64,000 nt of DNA from Molossus alvarezi (taxonomy: Eukaryota; Chordata; Mammalia; Chiroptera; Molossidae), in NCBI GenBank assembly GCA_037176705.1, contig CM073887.1, positions 23,067,501-23,131,500 of the forward strand, given 5' to 3'. The notes beneath the pieces are model-generated. The model worked only from the letters and a program-made list of their open reading frames with translations, was not told the DNA's origin and did not search any database. The position numbers and the translations under genes are program-made. Positions 32,795-44,827 of the stretch are shown here, piece after piece (position 1 is the stretch's first letter; every line of letters begins with the position of its first letter).

Positions 32795-33260
32795 TCATTC
32801 ATTCATTAAACAAATATGAAATGATTCCTATGTGCCAGGCTTATTTTTGGTGCTGGGAAGTGAGCAATGAGCAAAGTGGACAAAACCTCTGTTCTCATGG
32901 TGCTTACATTCTACCGTGGGCAATGGAATATAAATTAATGCAAGTTCAATATAATATATGTTAGATGGTGACAGTTGCTACAAACAAAAATAAAACAGGG
33001 TCAGGGGTAGAGTGACAAAATTGGGAGGCAGTCTCTGCTTTGTGTGGGGTAGACAGGGAAGGCCTCCGTTTGAGGTGACATGTAAACAGAGACAAAATTG
33101 GAGAGAGGAATGAAACAGGAGGATACCTGGGGATGGAGGGTCTTGGGGGATAGCATGTCTGGCAGGCACTGCACAGCCCCTGGAGGCGGAGCAAGCTGGG
33201 TGTGTGTGAGGAGCAGCCAGGAGGGGAGCTGGAGGACCATGAGTGGGGGCCAGTGATAGT
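32795..33260 (-). repeat. L2 LINE 3' end
   Basis: Clear antisense L2: attcattcattaaacaaatatgaaatg, cctatgtgccaggc, gagcaaagtggacaaaacctctgttctcatggtgcttacattct, gttagatggtgacagttgctac, ggaaggcctccgtttgaggtgacat. Three overlapping minus-strand open frames at 32961-33346 fall on it and are not genes. Confidence 0.85.
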
Positions 33261-33579
33261 TCCCACCGTGTAGGATTGCTTAGAGGACTGGGGGAGATAA
33301 CACGTTTAATATGTACTTTGCACACATTAAAAAAAAAAATCATCACAACTAAGGATTATTTTAGGAATGAAAGAAAGATTCAGTAGTATAAAATTTATTA
33401 ATGACATTTATCATCTTATTAAATATAAGTAGGAAAGCAATCATTTTGATAGAAAAGGCATCTGATAAAATTTAATATTGATTACTGATTTTAAAAAAGC
33501 ACCTCAAAATATAGTAGGGAGTGTTTCTTGGAGGATGTCTGTACAAGCTCTGCAAACCAAAGCTGTCAAAAATGACTGG

Positions 33580-33795
33580 AAGCCCAGCCAGTGTGACACA
33601 GTGGATTGAGCGTTGCTCCATGGACTGAGAGGTCCTGGTTCGATTCCCGGTCAGGGCACATGCCCGGGTTGCGGGCTCGATTCCCCTTGGAGTGCATGCA
33701 GGAGGCAGCTGATTAATGTTTTTCTCTCTTATGCATGTTTCTATCTCTCTCTCCCTCTAAAAAAAAAAAAAAAAAATCAGTAAAAACATATTTTA
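33580..33795 (+). repeat. VES-type SINE, plain-tail form
   Basis: Head aagcccagccagtgtgacacag, B box ggttcgattcccgg, A-run of 18 near the tail. TSD aaaaatgactgg at 33568-33579 and 33796-33807. Confidence 0.94.
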
Positions 33796-34152
33796 AAAAA
33801 TGACTGGGAAACATTGGATTTAACAAAGCAAGTTTCTTCCCTACAGGACTTCTTAGAACCTTAATCCATGTTATGCACTTTGTGAATATTCAAGAGGGAT
33901 AATTAAAATGCAACATTTTCCAAATTTATTTGAATACAGAACCTTAAACAACAACTACTTTTTTTTAAAGAAACATCTCACCAATAGTTGTCACATCGGG
34001 AAATATTACTTCAAGTTTAGTACTTCAAGTTTGGTTTTGGTTTTGTTCACCTTCCTTATTTATTTTAATAAATCAGTATTCTTGGTTTATTTTAAAGCTG
34101 CCTGTTCTTTCTCTCTGCTTTTCCTCCTCTGATATGCTGCATTCACTAATTT

Positions 34153-34363
34153 TTTTTTTATCCTCACCTGAGGACCTGAGGACATTTTTTTGTTCAGATA
34201 GAGTGGGAGGGAGAGAGAGGAAGAGAGAGAGGGAGAGAAACATCGACCCAACCAGGGCCGGGGACAAACTGCAACCGGGGTACGTGCCCTTAGTAGGAAC
34301 CAAACCCCGGTCTCTCTGGACTGTAGGCCGACACTCTAATCGCTGAGCCAAACCGGCCAGGGT
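34153..34363 (-). repeat. VES-type SINE, capped-tail form, with small rearrangements
   Basis: The cap motif is duplicated (cctgaggacctgagg) and part of the body between the (GA)n region and gacccaaccagggc is deleted. Head gagccaaaccggccaggg. Near-exact TSD tgcattcactaattt (34138-34152) and tgcactcactaattt (34364-34378). Confidence 0.92.
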
Positions 34364-34639
34364 TGCACTCACTAATTTGTTTCATGGTTGAAATTACACT
34401 GATTTACACTGGATTTCTTGGGTAAAAGAGAGAATCTATATGAATCACGTAAAAATTTCAGGGATTGGTAGAAGGGAAATAGAAGGTTGATTGAAGGTTC
34501 TTTTGATTCAACTTTTCCTGAAGCTTTTAAAAGTTGTGCTATTCTGAGGGAGGAATGAAATCAACTGAATGGGCAGCTAGTTGAGGAACTGGGAACTTAG
34601 TGTAGAGAAGAACATGATGGTGGGTTGGAAGATAAGGAT

Positions 34640-34765
34640 TCCACCTTCGTGTTCACCATGTACCAGCTACTTAATTTTGAACAGGTCACTGAGCCGCCTC
34701 CCTCTGCTTCAGTTCTGCCGTCTGTAAAATTCAGGGATTAAATTTAGGTTCGTCCAATTTAAGAT
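34640..34765 (+). repeat. MIR fragment
   Basis: Sense MIR: ccagctacttaattttgaacaggtcactgagccgcctccctctgcttcagttctgccgtctgtaaaattcaggg-like order. Diverged. Confidence 0.55.
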
Positions 34766-36095
34766 GCAGCGTTACTATTAATATACTTAAATCAGTGATG
34801 ATTGTGGGCCTACTAGAATATTTTGTTCTACTCTGCAAATATCCTCATGTGACTGTAACCTTGTGTCACAGTTCAGCTCTTTTGGAGAATGAAATTATTC
34901 ATAGTCAACTCCATGTATTTGAAAACTTGAGTTGTTTGAGACTTCTGTCTTCTTTGATTGATTTGTTAATTACCCTATAGGAAAGCCCTTGATGATAACA
35001 CAGGTCAATTAATACAGTGCTATGGATAAATTCACACCTCCTGCATTTGTTTTACTGATATAGGGAGCAATCCATGAAGTGAATATTAATTAACATCACC
35101 CCCCACCCCTACCCCCACCCTCAGTGTTCATTTGGTGGCTTTACTGTTCTGTGCTCCCTGCCGATTAGCTGATTTCTGAACTCAGCACAACAGCAGTCTA
35201 AATTCACTGAATTTATGCCATCTGGAAGTGAGCTTTCAAATTTGTTCCTCTGTTGAAATTAGGGAGGTGACACAGCTATTACATGGAAAGATTGTTAGCG
35301 TGGATATGATTTGATTGTGCGGAGGTAGAATGTTCTGTTAGAAGGGAAGCACTTGCCTGGGGACAGTTTGAATGGGACTGCATTGTCAACCACCAGCTTC
35401 CCCCCTTTGTAACAGTAGGCGTATTTTGTTTTTAAAAATGAAATGACAACCCAGTGAGTGATCAAGACCTAGTGAATTTTTAGAGTCCTTTTAATTTACT
35501 TGAGTTCTGTTTAACCTTGTTTTCAGCGTCATTCTGTGCATTACTGTCAAAGGACTCGGCTTCCTTTGAAGTTGCTGCTGGCAGAATCATGATGGTGAAT
35601 ATAAGAAGGGTCCTGGGTAAAGCCCTTAGTGATACCCAGCGCAGCCTTATTGCCTAAGTAAAAGCATACATGGGGGGAGGGTGCTCAAAAATGTAGCGTG
35701 TGAGGGGAGGATATATGATAATGCACACTGAGATGGGAGAAGTAGTTCTCATGAATTAGAGATGCCCTTTCATAATTCAAGAGTCGCCGAATGAGGAAAG
35801 GCTTGAAATCGCCTGAAAAGCATCTGGGAGCAATCTGTAATTCTTAAGAGGCAGTAGAGGAGCCGGTGTCACTCCAGCACACGATGATAAAACTGCTCAT
35901 GTGGGATCATGGAAGGAGGGGAATTTCTTACTTGTAAAACCTCTTGCGATTAAATGCCCAGAGATTTGAATGTGAATTATATGGCAGGGTTCCAGGTTCT
36001 AATAAATAACTAATTGATCAGAGTGAAGAAGGCGGATTTGAAGGTACTAAGGACATTTCAGGATGAATTTTGTTTATTTGCATGGGAAATATTAT
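34766..36095. other. Unassigned, SINE-free sequence
   Basis: No repeat recognised except a C-rich tract at about 35098-35120. Base composition is more even than the flanks. This could be conserved non-coding DNA, which cannot be tested here. Confidence 0.35.
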
Positions 36096-36099
36096 CCTC

Positions 36100-36250
36100 T
36101 ACTTTTTCTTTATTTGTATTCTTCGATTACAGTTGACTTTCAACATTATTTTACATTCGTTTCAGGTGTACAGCATAATGATTAGACATTTGATTTACGA
36201 GGTGATCCCCCAGTAAGTCTCAGACTCACCTAGCACACATGTTATCCTTT
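36100..36250 (-). repeat. L1 3'-end fragment
   Basis: Antisense L1 terminus: attacagttgactttcaacattattttacattcgtttcaggtgtacagcataatgattagacattt-like order, then gaggtgatcccccagtaagtctc. Confidence 0.75.
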
Positions 36251-36259
36251 ACATTTCAT

Positions 36260-37640
36260 GCCCCATACCAACTCTTCTTGTGCCTGGTCACTACTACTAC
36301 TGTGCCTAGTTTAGGTTTAGATCACTTTGAGGTTCCCCTCACCCCATATTTTTCCTTTCATGAAACATTTGTCATAGGAAAAGGTATTGCATTTCAAGCC
36401 TTTAAGGCATGCATCGGTCAAAAAAACACAGACTCTCTTTAGGGAGCCATCTTTTAATACATTGAACTGTTACAGAAAAATTATTACATTGATTGGCTCA
36501 TCGTTTGGGGCTTGGGAAATCCTTAAACAGAGATTTTGAAATACTTATTTGTTGTACTACAACTTGAATTGCTCACCTTAACCCCTCTTAAGAGGGGGCA
36601 ATATTTTACCTCATATTCTAACTACATCAGAACAAGTTACATCTTGTTTCTTGCTTTTGCATAAGTAATTATGATTATGTGTAATTACAACATTGTACCC
36701 TGTCTTTTTCTTTTTTTATATGATAATTGGCATTTCCCCATTTTATTAGAAACATAAAAATTTTTGATGGCTGACAAAGTTGTGGTTAAGTAAATTATAT
36801 CATTGTATCAAATTTACTTAACTTTCCCCTCAGTTATTGAGCAAATAAATGGTTTCCGTGCTTTAAATTTAAATATTCTTTCTTGGAAGTATACTCCAGC
36901 TTCTGCCTATTTTGAGATTGAATAATGGCTTCTTGAGGTTTTGCTTAGCATTTGCATGAGCTTCTGCCTTTTGTGTCTCTAAAGTGTCTGGTGTTCATCC
37001 TTTAGCTGCTGTCCTGGATGCTTCTAGGTGTTCTCTCAGGTAGGATAATTTCCCAACCTTCTTCAAACTTATGCTTTTCTGGTTGTGCAAGTAGGCAGCA
37101 AGCCATGTATTTGCGTTGTAAAACTTATCTTCCTACTTTTTGAGATGTGTGTCTAAGATCAAAGTAAACTTTGCCCAGGGGATGGCAAAAAACTGAACTT
37201 TGAACTGTCAGTTTGGGAGTATTGCATATTTTAAGAAAAGTTGTTTATAAAAGTTATTTATGGTCCTTTCTTGCTATTTTATATTTTGTTGTCATTAACA
37301 AATGTTACTGATGCTGCTGATGCATGGATATGGGTTTATTTAGTTTCACGTGTTTTTTCCCTCCTGTAAATAGTATATAATTACTTAACATCTCTTAGAG
37401 GATGGAGGAATCCTCCTCTTTACTTTCTACTACCCAACGGGAGTCTCTGGTTTTTGGCTGACATTCAGATTTCTAAATAAAGGCTTACTTTTGGCTTATT
37501 TTTAAAATTATAAACTAAATGCCATCTGAGGAGAGCTTACTCTTGGTGTACAACAAATGGTGGGAAATGGTGAGAGAAAAACACTAGGAACACTCAGATT
37601 GGGGTTTTACAGTTTATTGATGATTGTGGAACATGTTTAT
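36260..37640. other. Unassigned sequence
   Basis: AT-rich. It contains an octamer (ATTTGCAT) near 36951. No repeat or gene recognised. Confidence 0.3.
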
Positions 37641-37652
37641 TTATTTCTATAG

Positions 37653-37770
37653 ATTTTAAAGTCTTCTTGGAGTCTCCAGCAGTGCCAAGGGTTGGAGAAA
37701 TTTTTCCTGCCCCTCTGATAGTGAAGGGAGCAAAAACAACGAAGCAGGAGGGACTGCTGAGTGGTCACAG
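37653..37770 (+). other. Candidate exon, 118 nt (weak)
   Basis: Acceptor ttatttatttctatag ends at 37652; donor CACAG followed by gtaatg at 37771. One frame is open for 38 codons (enters in phase 1, exits in phase 2), reading FKVFLESPAVPRVGEIFPAP then LIVKGAKTTKQEGLLSGH. It is proline-containing and coding-like, but not recognised. It is not in any repeat I know. It cannot be spliced directly to the 58229 candidate in frame. Confidence 0.2.
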
Positions 37771-38062
37771 GTAATGTCTCCTTTTCTTACCACTATTGCT
37801 ATGTGTTCAGTCATGTTCAATAATATACTGACAAGAAGCCTAGTTGAACTTACGTATCCAAGTGAACATTATCTTGTTCAAAACAGTCTTTTTGAGAGGC
37901 CATTCTCTTTCTTCTACTCAAGACACTGAACATTTTCTCTGCATCTTGACCTGCTGGTACCATTCTGTAAAGCACCTTACTTTTTGTGGTGACAAATCTC
38001 AACCCTGTGAGGGTGCATTTGGAAAGTAGTAGGAACTTGTTTAGGGCTCTCCAGATTAATTG

Positions 38063-38097
38063 TAATAATAATAATAAAATAATAATAATAATAATAA
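38063..38097. repeat. (AAT)n microsatellite
   Basis: About 11 AAT units with one interruption (aaaat). Confidence 0.9.
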
Positions 38098-38479
38098 CAA
38101 AAAAAACAGAAGGAACAATAATGTAATGAAACCAGGTTTTCATTTTGTAATTTGTATGTGTGTTTGAAGGCTCATGCTGTATTGGAAGTTAATTCTAAGA
38201 AGAGGTGACTCTAAGTTTTAAACAATGATACTGTTAAAATAAGTGATTAGGCTTCATACTTTACAGAGAAGCATATATTATTTATTTGACTATGTAAATG
38301 TTGGTATTCTTATTAAAATCAATCAGTCAATCAATCTGTCAGTATTGTAGAAAGGGCACTCGTATTAATTAGGTTAAATGAGATGACAGCTGAACTTCCT
38401 TATAAGGTATAGCTCTAAGGCTTTATAATTCTCCTCTTATTGGTGATGTGTTTTGCATTTTTTTCTTAAAGTGTTATTA

Positions 38480-38610
38480 AAGTGCTTGTTAAAAATGCAC
38501 ATTAAAAATTTAACTGACTAGGCTCCAACCTAGTGTGTCAAAATCATTATCAGAATGGTAGGAGGCAGAGTTTAGGAATCTGCCTTTTACAAGTACCCCA
38601 AAGACTGACA
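38480..38610 (+). repeat. hAT-type relic, MER5-like fragment
   Basis: The order gtgcttgttaaaaatgcacattaa, aggctccaacctag, ggaggcagagtttaggaatctgccttttacaagtacccc matches the core of a mammalian non-autonomous hAT element. Confidence 0.55.
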
Positions 38611-39140
38611 CTCTTTCTGCTAACTAATCTTTGTATATTTTATATAGTTATTTTCCTGGATGTTTTTGCTCTGAATATAACAATGCCAATATTCTTAGTA
38701 TATTGTTTTGACACAGGGTTATGTTCTCAAGTAGCTTATTATTAGATCAAAATGAGAATGTAATGGAATATAACTGTACTTTGGACTTTAAGTCTAAATC
38801 AGAAATGTATATATTTTTTCCTGGATGGATGTAAATGAATAAATCTGTTTTTGAGATCTAGATGCCAAATACTGAATTTTATGAAATAGCTTCTTTTCAA
38901 ATTTGCTAATAAGTTGTACTTCAGGTTTTTTATTCAAACTGAGACTCAATTAGCCAACCTTACTGCTTTGGGACTCTGCTTTCCCCTGCTCCTGCCTGGA
39001 AGGTTTGTCTCCTTGCAGCAAGCACAGCTATGCAGTTCTAACTTTTGTTTATAAATTGTCCCTAATTCCTATACGTGCAGAATAGAAAACAACTTTCTGC
39101 ATCTGCTCCCTTTGACATCTTGCCTGTAGTCCATCCTAAT
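38611..39140. other. Unassigned sequence
   Basis: No gene or repeat recognised. Confidence 0.3.
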
Positions 39141-39144
39141 GCAT

Positions 39145-39320
39145 TTCATTTTATTTTTCAATTACGGTTGGCATTCAATATTATATTGGTTTCAGGTATA
39201 CCTTATAAGGTAAAGCTATACCTTATAAGGAATAGCTTTATAGTGGTTAGACATTTATGTAACTTATGAAGTGATTCCCCCCAATAGGTCTAGTACCCAC
39301 TTGGCACCACCAATGTATTT
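39145..39320 (-). repeat. L1 3'-end fragment
   Basis: Antisense L1 terminus: caattacggttggcattcaatattatattggtttcaggt-like, then gtggttagacatttatgtaac, gaagtgattccccccaataggtctagtacccactt. It carries an internal tandem duplication of taccttataagg. Confidence 0.8.
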
Positions 39321-39329
39321 TTTCATTAT

Positions 39330-39980
39330 TGTAGTGTTATATTTGGGATTCTTATAAACAGGCTTACTCTTATAAAAATTTGAAAATGCAAATAAACATA
39401 AAAATAACAATCAATATTAACCACCATAAAACCTCACAAAACAAAAACAAATTGGGGCTCAAGAGTAATGGGGTAGGTAAGCATAGGGGCCCCTGGGACC
39501 TTTGTTCCGCTACACTTATCATCCAGTCCAGCATTTTTCAGTAAACATGTGATGAAGGTCTTGCTGTGCAATTAATGGTTCAAACACATGAAATTCTTTC
39601 TTTTTAGTGCCCTGAGATTTGTGAAGCTCTTTGAAGCCTTCAAAGGGAGTATTAACATGAAATGAAGCAGGAGGCTTTGCTATGGAGTTATTTTCATTAC
39701 CATGTACATTCTGTAGTAATCATTTGTATAAATTTATTAATTTTATAGACTGTAAGCATTGTGTATAAAGTCTGTTATATTATAGATATTTTCAGTCCTA
39801 CAAATTATACCTTTACTTTAAAAGATATTTATAATATTACAGCATTCTGTGCATGGTAATATTGAGAGATAATAATATACTTTATGTGAAATAAAAACGT
39901 GGCAATAGATTTGTTAGTTAAGGCTAGTACTTCAGATGCTTGTTTTTTTGTTAAAATATTTTTTGGTATAAAATAGTTTA
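39330..39980. other. Unassigned AT-rich sequence
   Basis: No gene or repeat recognised. Confidence 0.3.
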
Positions 39981-39984
39981 TTAA

Positions 39985-41220
39985 GGTTGGACTTTAAAAA
40001 TTGTGTTAAAATATACACAACACAAAATTTACTATTTTAACTACTTTAAGTGGATAGTTTAGTATTAAGTATATTTCCATTGTTGGGCAACCAGCTTCCG
40101 GAATGCTTTCATCTTGCAAAACTGAATCTTTATGAACATGAAAAAACTTCTCCTTTACCCATTCCCCCAGCCCTTGGCAACCATTTGTTCTACTTTCTGT
40201 CTCTATGAAGTTAACTATTCTAGACACCCCATATGAATAGAATCCTATAGTGTTTGCCTTTTTGTGACTGGCTTATTTCACTTAGAATAATGTCTTCAAG
40301 GTTCATCCATTTTGTAGCTTATGTATATACCACATTTTGTTTATCTGTTCATTTATTGATGGATGTTTGGGTTGCTTCCACCTTTTGGCTGTAATGAAAA
40401 ATGCTGCTCTACATGGGTGTACAAATACCTGTTTGAGTTCTGGTTTTTACCTTTTTTGGATGTATATCTAGAAGTGGGATGACTGGATCATATGGTCATT
40501 CTATTTTTAATTTTTTGATGAACTGCCATTCTGTTTTCCACAGTGGCTACACCATTTTACATTCCCACTAATAGTACACAGAAGTTCCAGGTTCTCCATG
40601 CCCTCACCAACACTGAGTTTTTTATTTTTTATTTTTATTATAGTAGCTATCCTAATGAGTGTGAGGTGATATCTCATTGTGGTTATGATATGTATTTCCC
40701 TAATTAGTTAATTTGAGTTAATTTTGATGTTAAACATTTCTTCATATGCTTGTTGACCGTTTGTATATCTTCTTTGGAAGTGTCTAGTATAGTCTTTGCC
40801 CATTTTTTAATTAAGTCATTTGTCTTTTTGTTGTTGAGTTGCGGGAGTCATTTATATATTCCGGTATTAATCCCTTACCAGATATGTAATTTGCAAATAT
40901 TTTCTCCCATTCTGTAGTTTTCTTTTTCATTCTGTTGATTGTCCTTTGCACAGAAGTTTTACATTTTGATGTAGTTCAATTTATTTTCATTTTTGTTGCC
41001 TATACTTTTGGTGTCATATCCAGGAAATCTTTGCGAAGTCCAGTGTTTTGAAGCTTTTCTTCTATTTTTTTTTTCTCTAAGAGTTTTATAGTTTTAACTC
41101 TTATGCTTAGGCATTTGATCCATTTTGAGTTAATTTTTGTATATGGTGTAGTGAAAGAATCCAACTTTATTTTTGTGTGTGTAGATGTCCAGTTTTCCCA
41201 ACATGATTTGTTTAAGAAAA
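39985..41220 (-). repeat. L1M LINE 3' end, longest L1 in the window
   Basis: Continuous antisense L1 from the 3' UTR into the end of ORF2: tactattttaactactttaag, ctcctttacccattcccccag, tggcttatttcacttag, gttgcttccaccttttggctg, ggatcatatggtcattc, gttttccacagtggctacacc, gtcatatccaggaaatc, gatccattttgagttaatttttgtatatgg, ending about tcccaacatgatttg. On the minus strand 41230-41000 is an open ORF2 remnant. The element is 5'-truncated and not functional. Confidence 0.92.
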
Positions 41221-41393
41221 ATTTATACACTTAAAGACAGTTTAGGATAAGGAAAAGCAGACAATCATGAATGGCTATGTTGTGTCCATGTAGGAATTCT
41301 TTTTGTGCCCCTTGTTTCTGATTAAGAAGATATTTTAGAAACTAAAGGGCATTTGAAGCTCACTTTAAACTAAGATTTCATAATTGTAGGTAG

Positions 41394-41642
41394 GCCCTGG
41401 CTGGTTTGGTTCAGGGTTGTAGTGTCGTCCTGTGGACCAAGGGGTTGGGTTCGATTCTCAGTCAAGGGCATGTACCTGGGTTGCAGGTTTCATCCCTGGC
41501 CCTGGTTGGGGTCATGTGGGAGGCAACCAATTGATGTGTGTCTCTCCCACATAGATGTTTCTCTCTCCCTCCCTCTCCCTCCTTCCCTTCCATTCTATCT
41601 GGAAATCAATGGAAAAATATCCTTGGGTGAGGACTAAAAAAT
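41394..41642 (+). repeat. VES-type SINE, capped-tail form
   Basis: Head gccctggctggtttggttcag, B box gggttcgattc, 3' end atccttgggtgaggac. Exact TSD of about 14-15 bp (ataattgtaggtagg) at 41380-41394 and 41643-41657; the junction G is shared. Confidence 0.93.
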
Positions 41643-41657
41643 ATAATTGTAGGTAGG

Positions 41658-42660
41658 CATGGAGACTTTGTTTTAATTTTATGTTAACTATTCAGTGGGC
41701 TATGATTTCATATATTTGGGATTTGATTATGGCAAATTCTGAGTTTTGGTCTTCAGGTAGGGGTGTGTGTGTGGGCGGGGGGAGGTCCTGTTATAGGGCT
41801 TTTCTCAGTTAACTCCAGCCAATGAGAGATCCTCTCATGTTTTAGGGAGCTTTAGTTTCAAAGCCATAAACAGAATCAACATTCTCATGATAAAGAATAG
41901 CCAGTAAATCCCACGAAAATCCGTAGCCAGCTTACACCATTCACCTGTCTGTGTAGCAAAAGTTACTTGGAGCCTCTTTCTGCCTCTCAGCTCTAAAAAG
42001 TAGTTATGTATGCTGACAGAATGACATTTACACTGATTTTGAAAAGGTCAAAAACCAAGTATTGTGCCCTTAGAAGTATGGTTATTTTGGGGAGTAGAGG
42101 AGGGTGTTGAGGGTAGGGTTGGGAGAATACAAAAGCAAACATGTAACTAAGAGGAGAGCCTGGGCAAAGATACTTAGAAGGCAGAGGGGGAGAGGCTTAG
42201 GAGGGTATGGTACTAATATGGATGATGAAAGGATCTAACACTTAGTGTGTTACTTTTGTTGGAGGAAATTATAGCGGGTACTAAAGGTCGCACAACAAGG
42301 AACACACGTAAAAAATGGCCTTGAAAAGGGTTGAAGACAATTTGATATAAAACGTGTAGGATAGTCCTGTGGAGATGCTGTCAGTGGAATTCACATTATG
42401 GGTTTTGGATGTGTTCTCAGAACAGTGAAACAAATAGCAGGTAGACAGAGGCGATTACAGATATTCTGAGCCGTTGAGAGAATGCTTTGGCTACAGTATT
42501 TCAGGGTTAGGAGCTGTCTACGTGAGAAAAGAGTAGCAGTGAAGCCGAATGCTGTCCATCCTGATGTAATACCAGAATGCCTGAGTCATGCAGAGATGAT
42601 GTGCTGAGTGAGGGCTGTTTTTCTGTGGTTTCCTTGGCTTTGTGTGGAAGCAGTGGGGAG
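41658..42660. other. Unassigned sequence
   Basis: No repeat or gene recognised. GT/G-rich short tract at 41761-41786. Confidence 0.3.
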
Positions 42661-42678
42661 CCGTTTCCAAAAGTTATT

Positions 42679-42940
42679 ATTATTATTATTATTATTTTTT
42701 TATCCTCACCCGAGGATATTTTTCCATTTTTTGTACAGATAGAGTGGGAGGGAGAGAGAGGAAGGGAGGGAGAGAGAGAAACATCGACGTGAAGGGACAC
42801 ATCAAGTGGCTGCCACCCGCACGACCAACCAGGGCCGGGGACAAACTGCAACCGAAGTACGTGCCCTTAGCGGGAACCGAACCCGGGTCTCTCCGGACCG
42901 CAGGCTGACGCTTTAACCGCTGAGCCAAACTGGCCAGGGC
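42679..42940 (-). repeat. VES-type SINE with (TTA)n tail
   Basis: The A-tail has turned into a short (ATT)n run, followed by tatcctcacccgaggatattt. Head gagccaaactggccagggc. Exact TSD tccaaaagttatt at 42666-42678 and 42941-42953. Confidence 0.94.
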
Positions 42941-42987
42941 TCCAAAAGTTATTTTGAATAATATAGTCTCAAGATTGGTCTGGGACT

Positions 42988-43200
42988 GCCTGGCTGGTGT
43001 GGCTCAGTGGATTGAGCGTCATCCCATGGACTGAAAGGTTCTGGTTCGATTCCCCTTCAGAGCACATGCTCAGGTTGAGGGCTTGATCCCCTTTTGGGGC
43101 GTGCAGGAGGCAGCCGATTGATGTCTCTCTCACATTGATGTTTCTGTCACTTTCTCTCCCTTCCTTTCTCTCTAAAAGAGCAATAAAAACATATTAAAAA
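42988..43200 (+). repeat. VES-type SINE, plain-tail form
   Basis: Head gcctggctggtgtggctcagtgg, B box ggttcgattcccc, tail gcaataaaaacatattaaaaa. Exact 14 bp TSD attggtctgggact at 42974-42987 and 43201-43214. It lies 47 bp from the preceding SINE, in opposite orientation. Confidence 0.95.
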
Positions 43201-43214
43201 ATTGGTCTGGGACT

Positions 43215-43660
43215 CCATTTTATAAGAAAATAACACAAAAAAGATATCTACAAATGACTTACAGTCCAACAATCAAACCAGCTATCTAACGCTATCATTC
43301 TAACATTTGTTCATTCTGCTCATGTATTTTCATAATTTTACAGATTTTAAAATTATGATCCATCTCTATCTACCCTTTTTGGTGAACTCAGTCTTTTTAT
43401 TTAGTCAGTTTTGTACCTTCACGTGTTTCATCAACCTTATAATTTTATTCTAGCTCCGTTTGCGTCTTCTCCAGTTCTGCATGCGTCTTCCAATTGACCA
43501 GAGTGGCTTAGAATAGATGCATATAATTTATGTTTGGTCATGATTTCTATTTCATTTTCAGCATCATACTTGGAATACTTTAAAGGCCTTTCTTGGTCTT
43601 TAAGGGTACAGGACTGCATGAATTGATGCCCTCCGAGAAGAGTGTCTAATGGCTTTAGTA
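43215..43660. other. Unassigned sequence
   Basis: No repeat recognised. The 93-codon minus-strand frame at 43437-43718 runs into a hAT relic and is not supported as a gene. Confidence 0.3.
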
Positions 43661-43666
43661 GAGACC

Positions 43667-43825
43667 AGAGGTCCTCAAACTGTGATCCGCAGATAAGCAG
43701 CAGCCTCTCCTGGGACACTTGTTAGAAATGTGAATTATTGGTTCAGAAACTCTGAGGATAGAGCTCAGAAATTTGTGTTAAACAAGCCCTCTAAGTGATG
43801 CATGTTGAAGTTTGAGATGTGCTCT
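43667..43825 (+). repeat. hAT relic, MER5A-like
   Basis: gtcctcaaactgtgatccgcag, cttgttagaaatgtgaattattgg, cagaaactctgagga, aatttgtgttaaacaagccctctaagtgatgcatg, aagtttgaga follow MER5A order. Confidence 0.85.
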
Positions 43826-43899
43826 GGACACTCTCATTAGCTCCATACTATTGTCCGAGTCATTCATTTTCTGTAGCCCTTGGTCTCCTGATCAGAAAG

Positions 43900-44062
43900 A
43901 TGAGAGGTGGTCAAACATCGGTGTACACGTTAATTTTCTGGTGAGTTTGTTTCAAAAATTTCAGAAAGCAGTAAATTTTCCCTAACCTCATGCTCTGAGA
44001 TTCTGATTCAGTAGGTCATGGATGACCCAGTTTTCTGCTTTTCAGCAAGCTCCCCCAACTAG
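43900..44062 (+). repeat. Second hAT-type relic (MER5/MER58-like)
   Basis: tggtcaaacatcggtgtaca, gttaattttctggtgagtttgtttc, ctctgagattctgattcagtaggtc, ttttcagcaagctcccc resemble another non-autonomous hAT family beside the MER5A-like copy. Confidence 0.5.
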
Positions 44063-44133
44063 TTCTATCTATGATCTATCTGTGTGTCTTGAGTTTCCTT
44101 CAAATCCCAAAGTGATGTGATTTTAAAATGGCT

Positions 44134-44153
44134 TTTTTTTTTTTTTTTTTTTA
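44134..44153. repeat. Poly(T) tract
   Basis: T-run of about 20 bases; no attached retroposon seen. Confidence 0.8.
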
Positions 44154-44542
44154 AAGCTCAGTAGCTGAATTGGGTCCAGAACCTTATTTTCAAAATACAG
44201 TTTGGATTATGTTTGGATTTATTTTCTTGAAAAATATGATTCTTTCTTGCTTGCCGAGATTACTATATGAGATTTTTCTGAGGCTTATCCTCATTGGTAA
44301 GGCAGTGTGCCCACTAAAAGAGCTTTCTGATGCTTGTAAATGTGGAGATCTCATTATGTGGTTTTTCTAGATAATTTATAAAAATGATTAATAAACTTTA
44401 AAAACTGGTTCTTAAGAAGTACTACTTGTTACAAAGATCTTTTTATCTCTACCCATACTTCTAGCCTCTAAGCTCCTTCCCTATACATGATGTTTCCCTC
44501 ATCTCACTGTCATTTGTATTTTTGTTTGTTCATTTAGTTTTT

Positions 44543-44614
44543 TTATTTTGATCCGCACCTGAGGCTATTTTTACATTAATCTTCAGATAGAGATGGAGGG
44601 AGAGAAGGAGAGAA

Positions 44615-44675
<61 letters not shown>

Positions 44676-44827
44676 TCTATGTGAGAGGGACACATCGATT
44701 GGTTCCCACCCCACACAACCCCAACAGGGGCCGGGGACCAACTGCAACCAAGGTACATGCCCTTCGCTGGAATCGAACCCAGGACTCTTTGGTCCACAGG
44801 CGATGCTCTTACTGCTGAGCCAGGGCT
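44543..44827 (-). repeat. VES-type SINE with large (GA)n expansion
   Basis: The body (GA) region has expanded to about 30 pure GA units at 44611-44670. Cap motif gatccgcacctgaggc is present; head tgctgagccagggc lacks a few bases. TSD gttcatttagttttt (44528-44542) and gttcctttagttttt (44828-44842). Confidence 0.92.

Noticed and set aside
32961..33346. Three overlapping Pro/Ser-rich minus-strand frames
   Set aside because: They lie on an L2 3' end and overlap in different phases.
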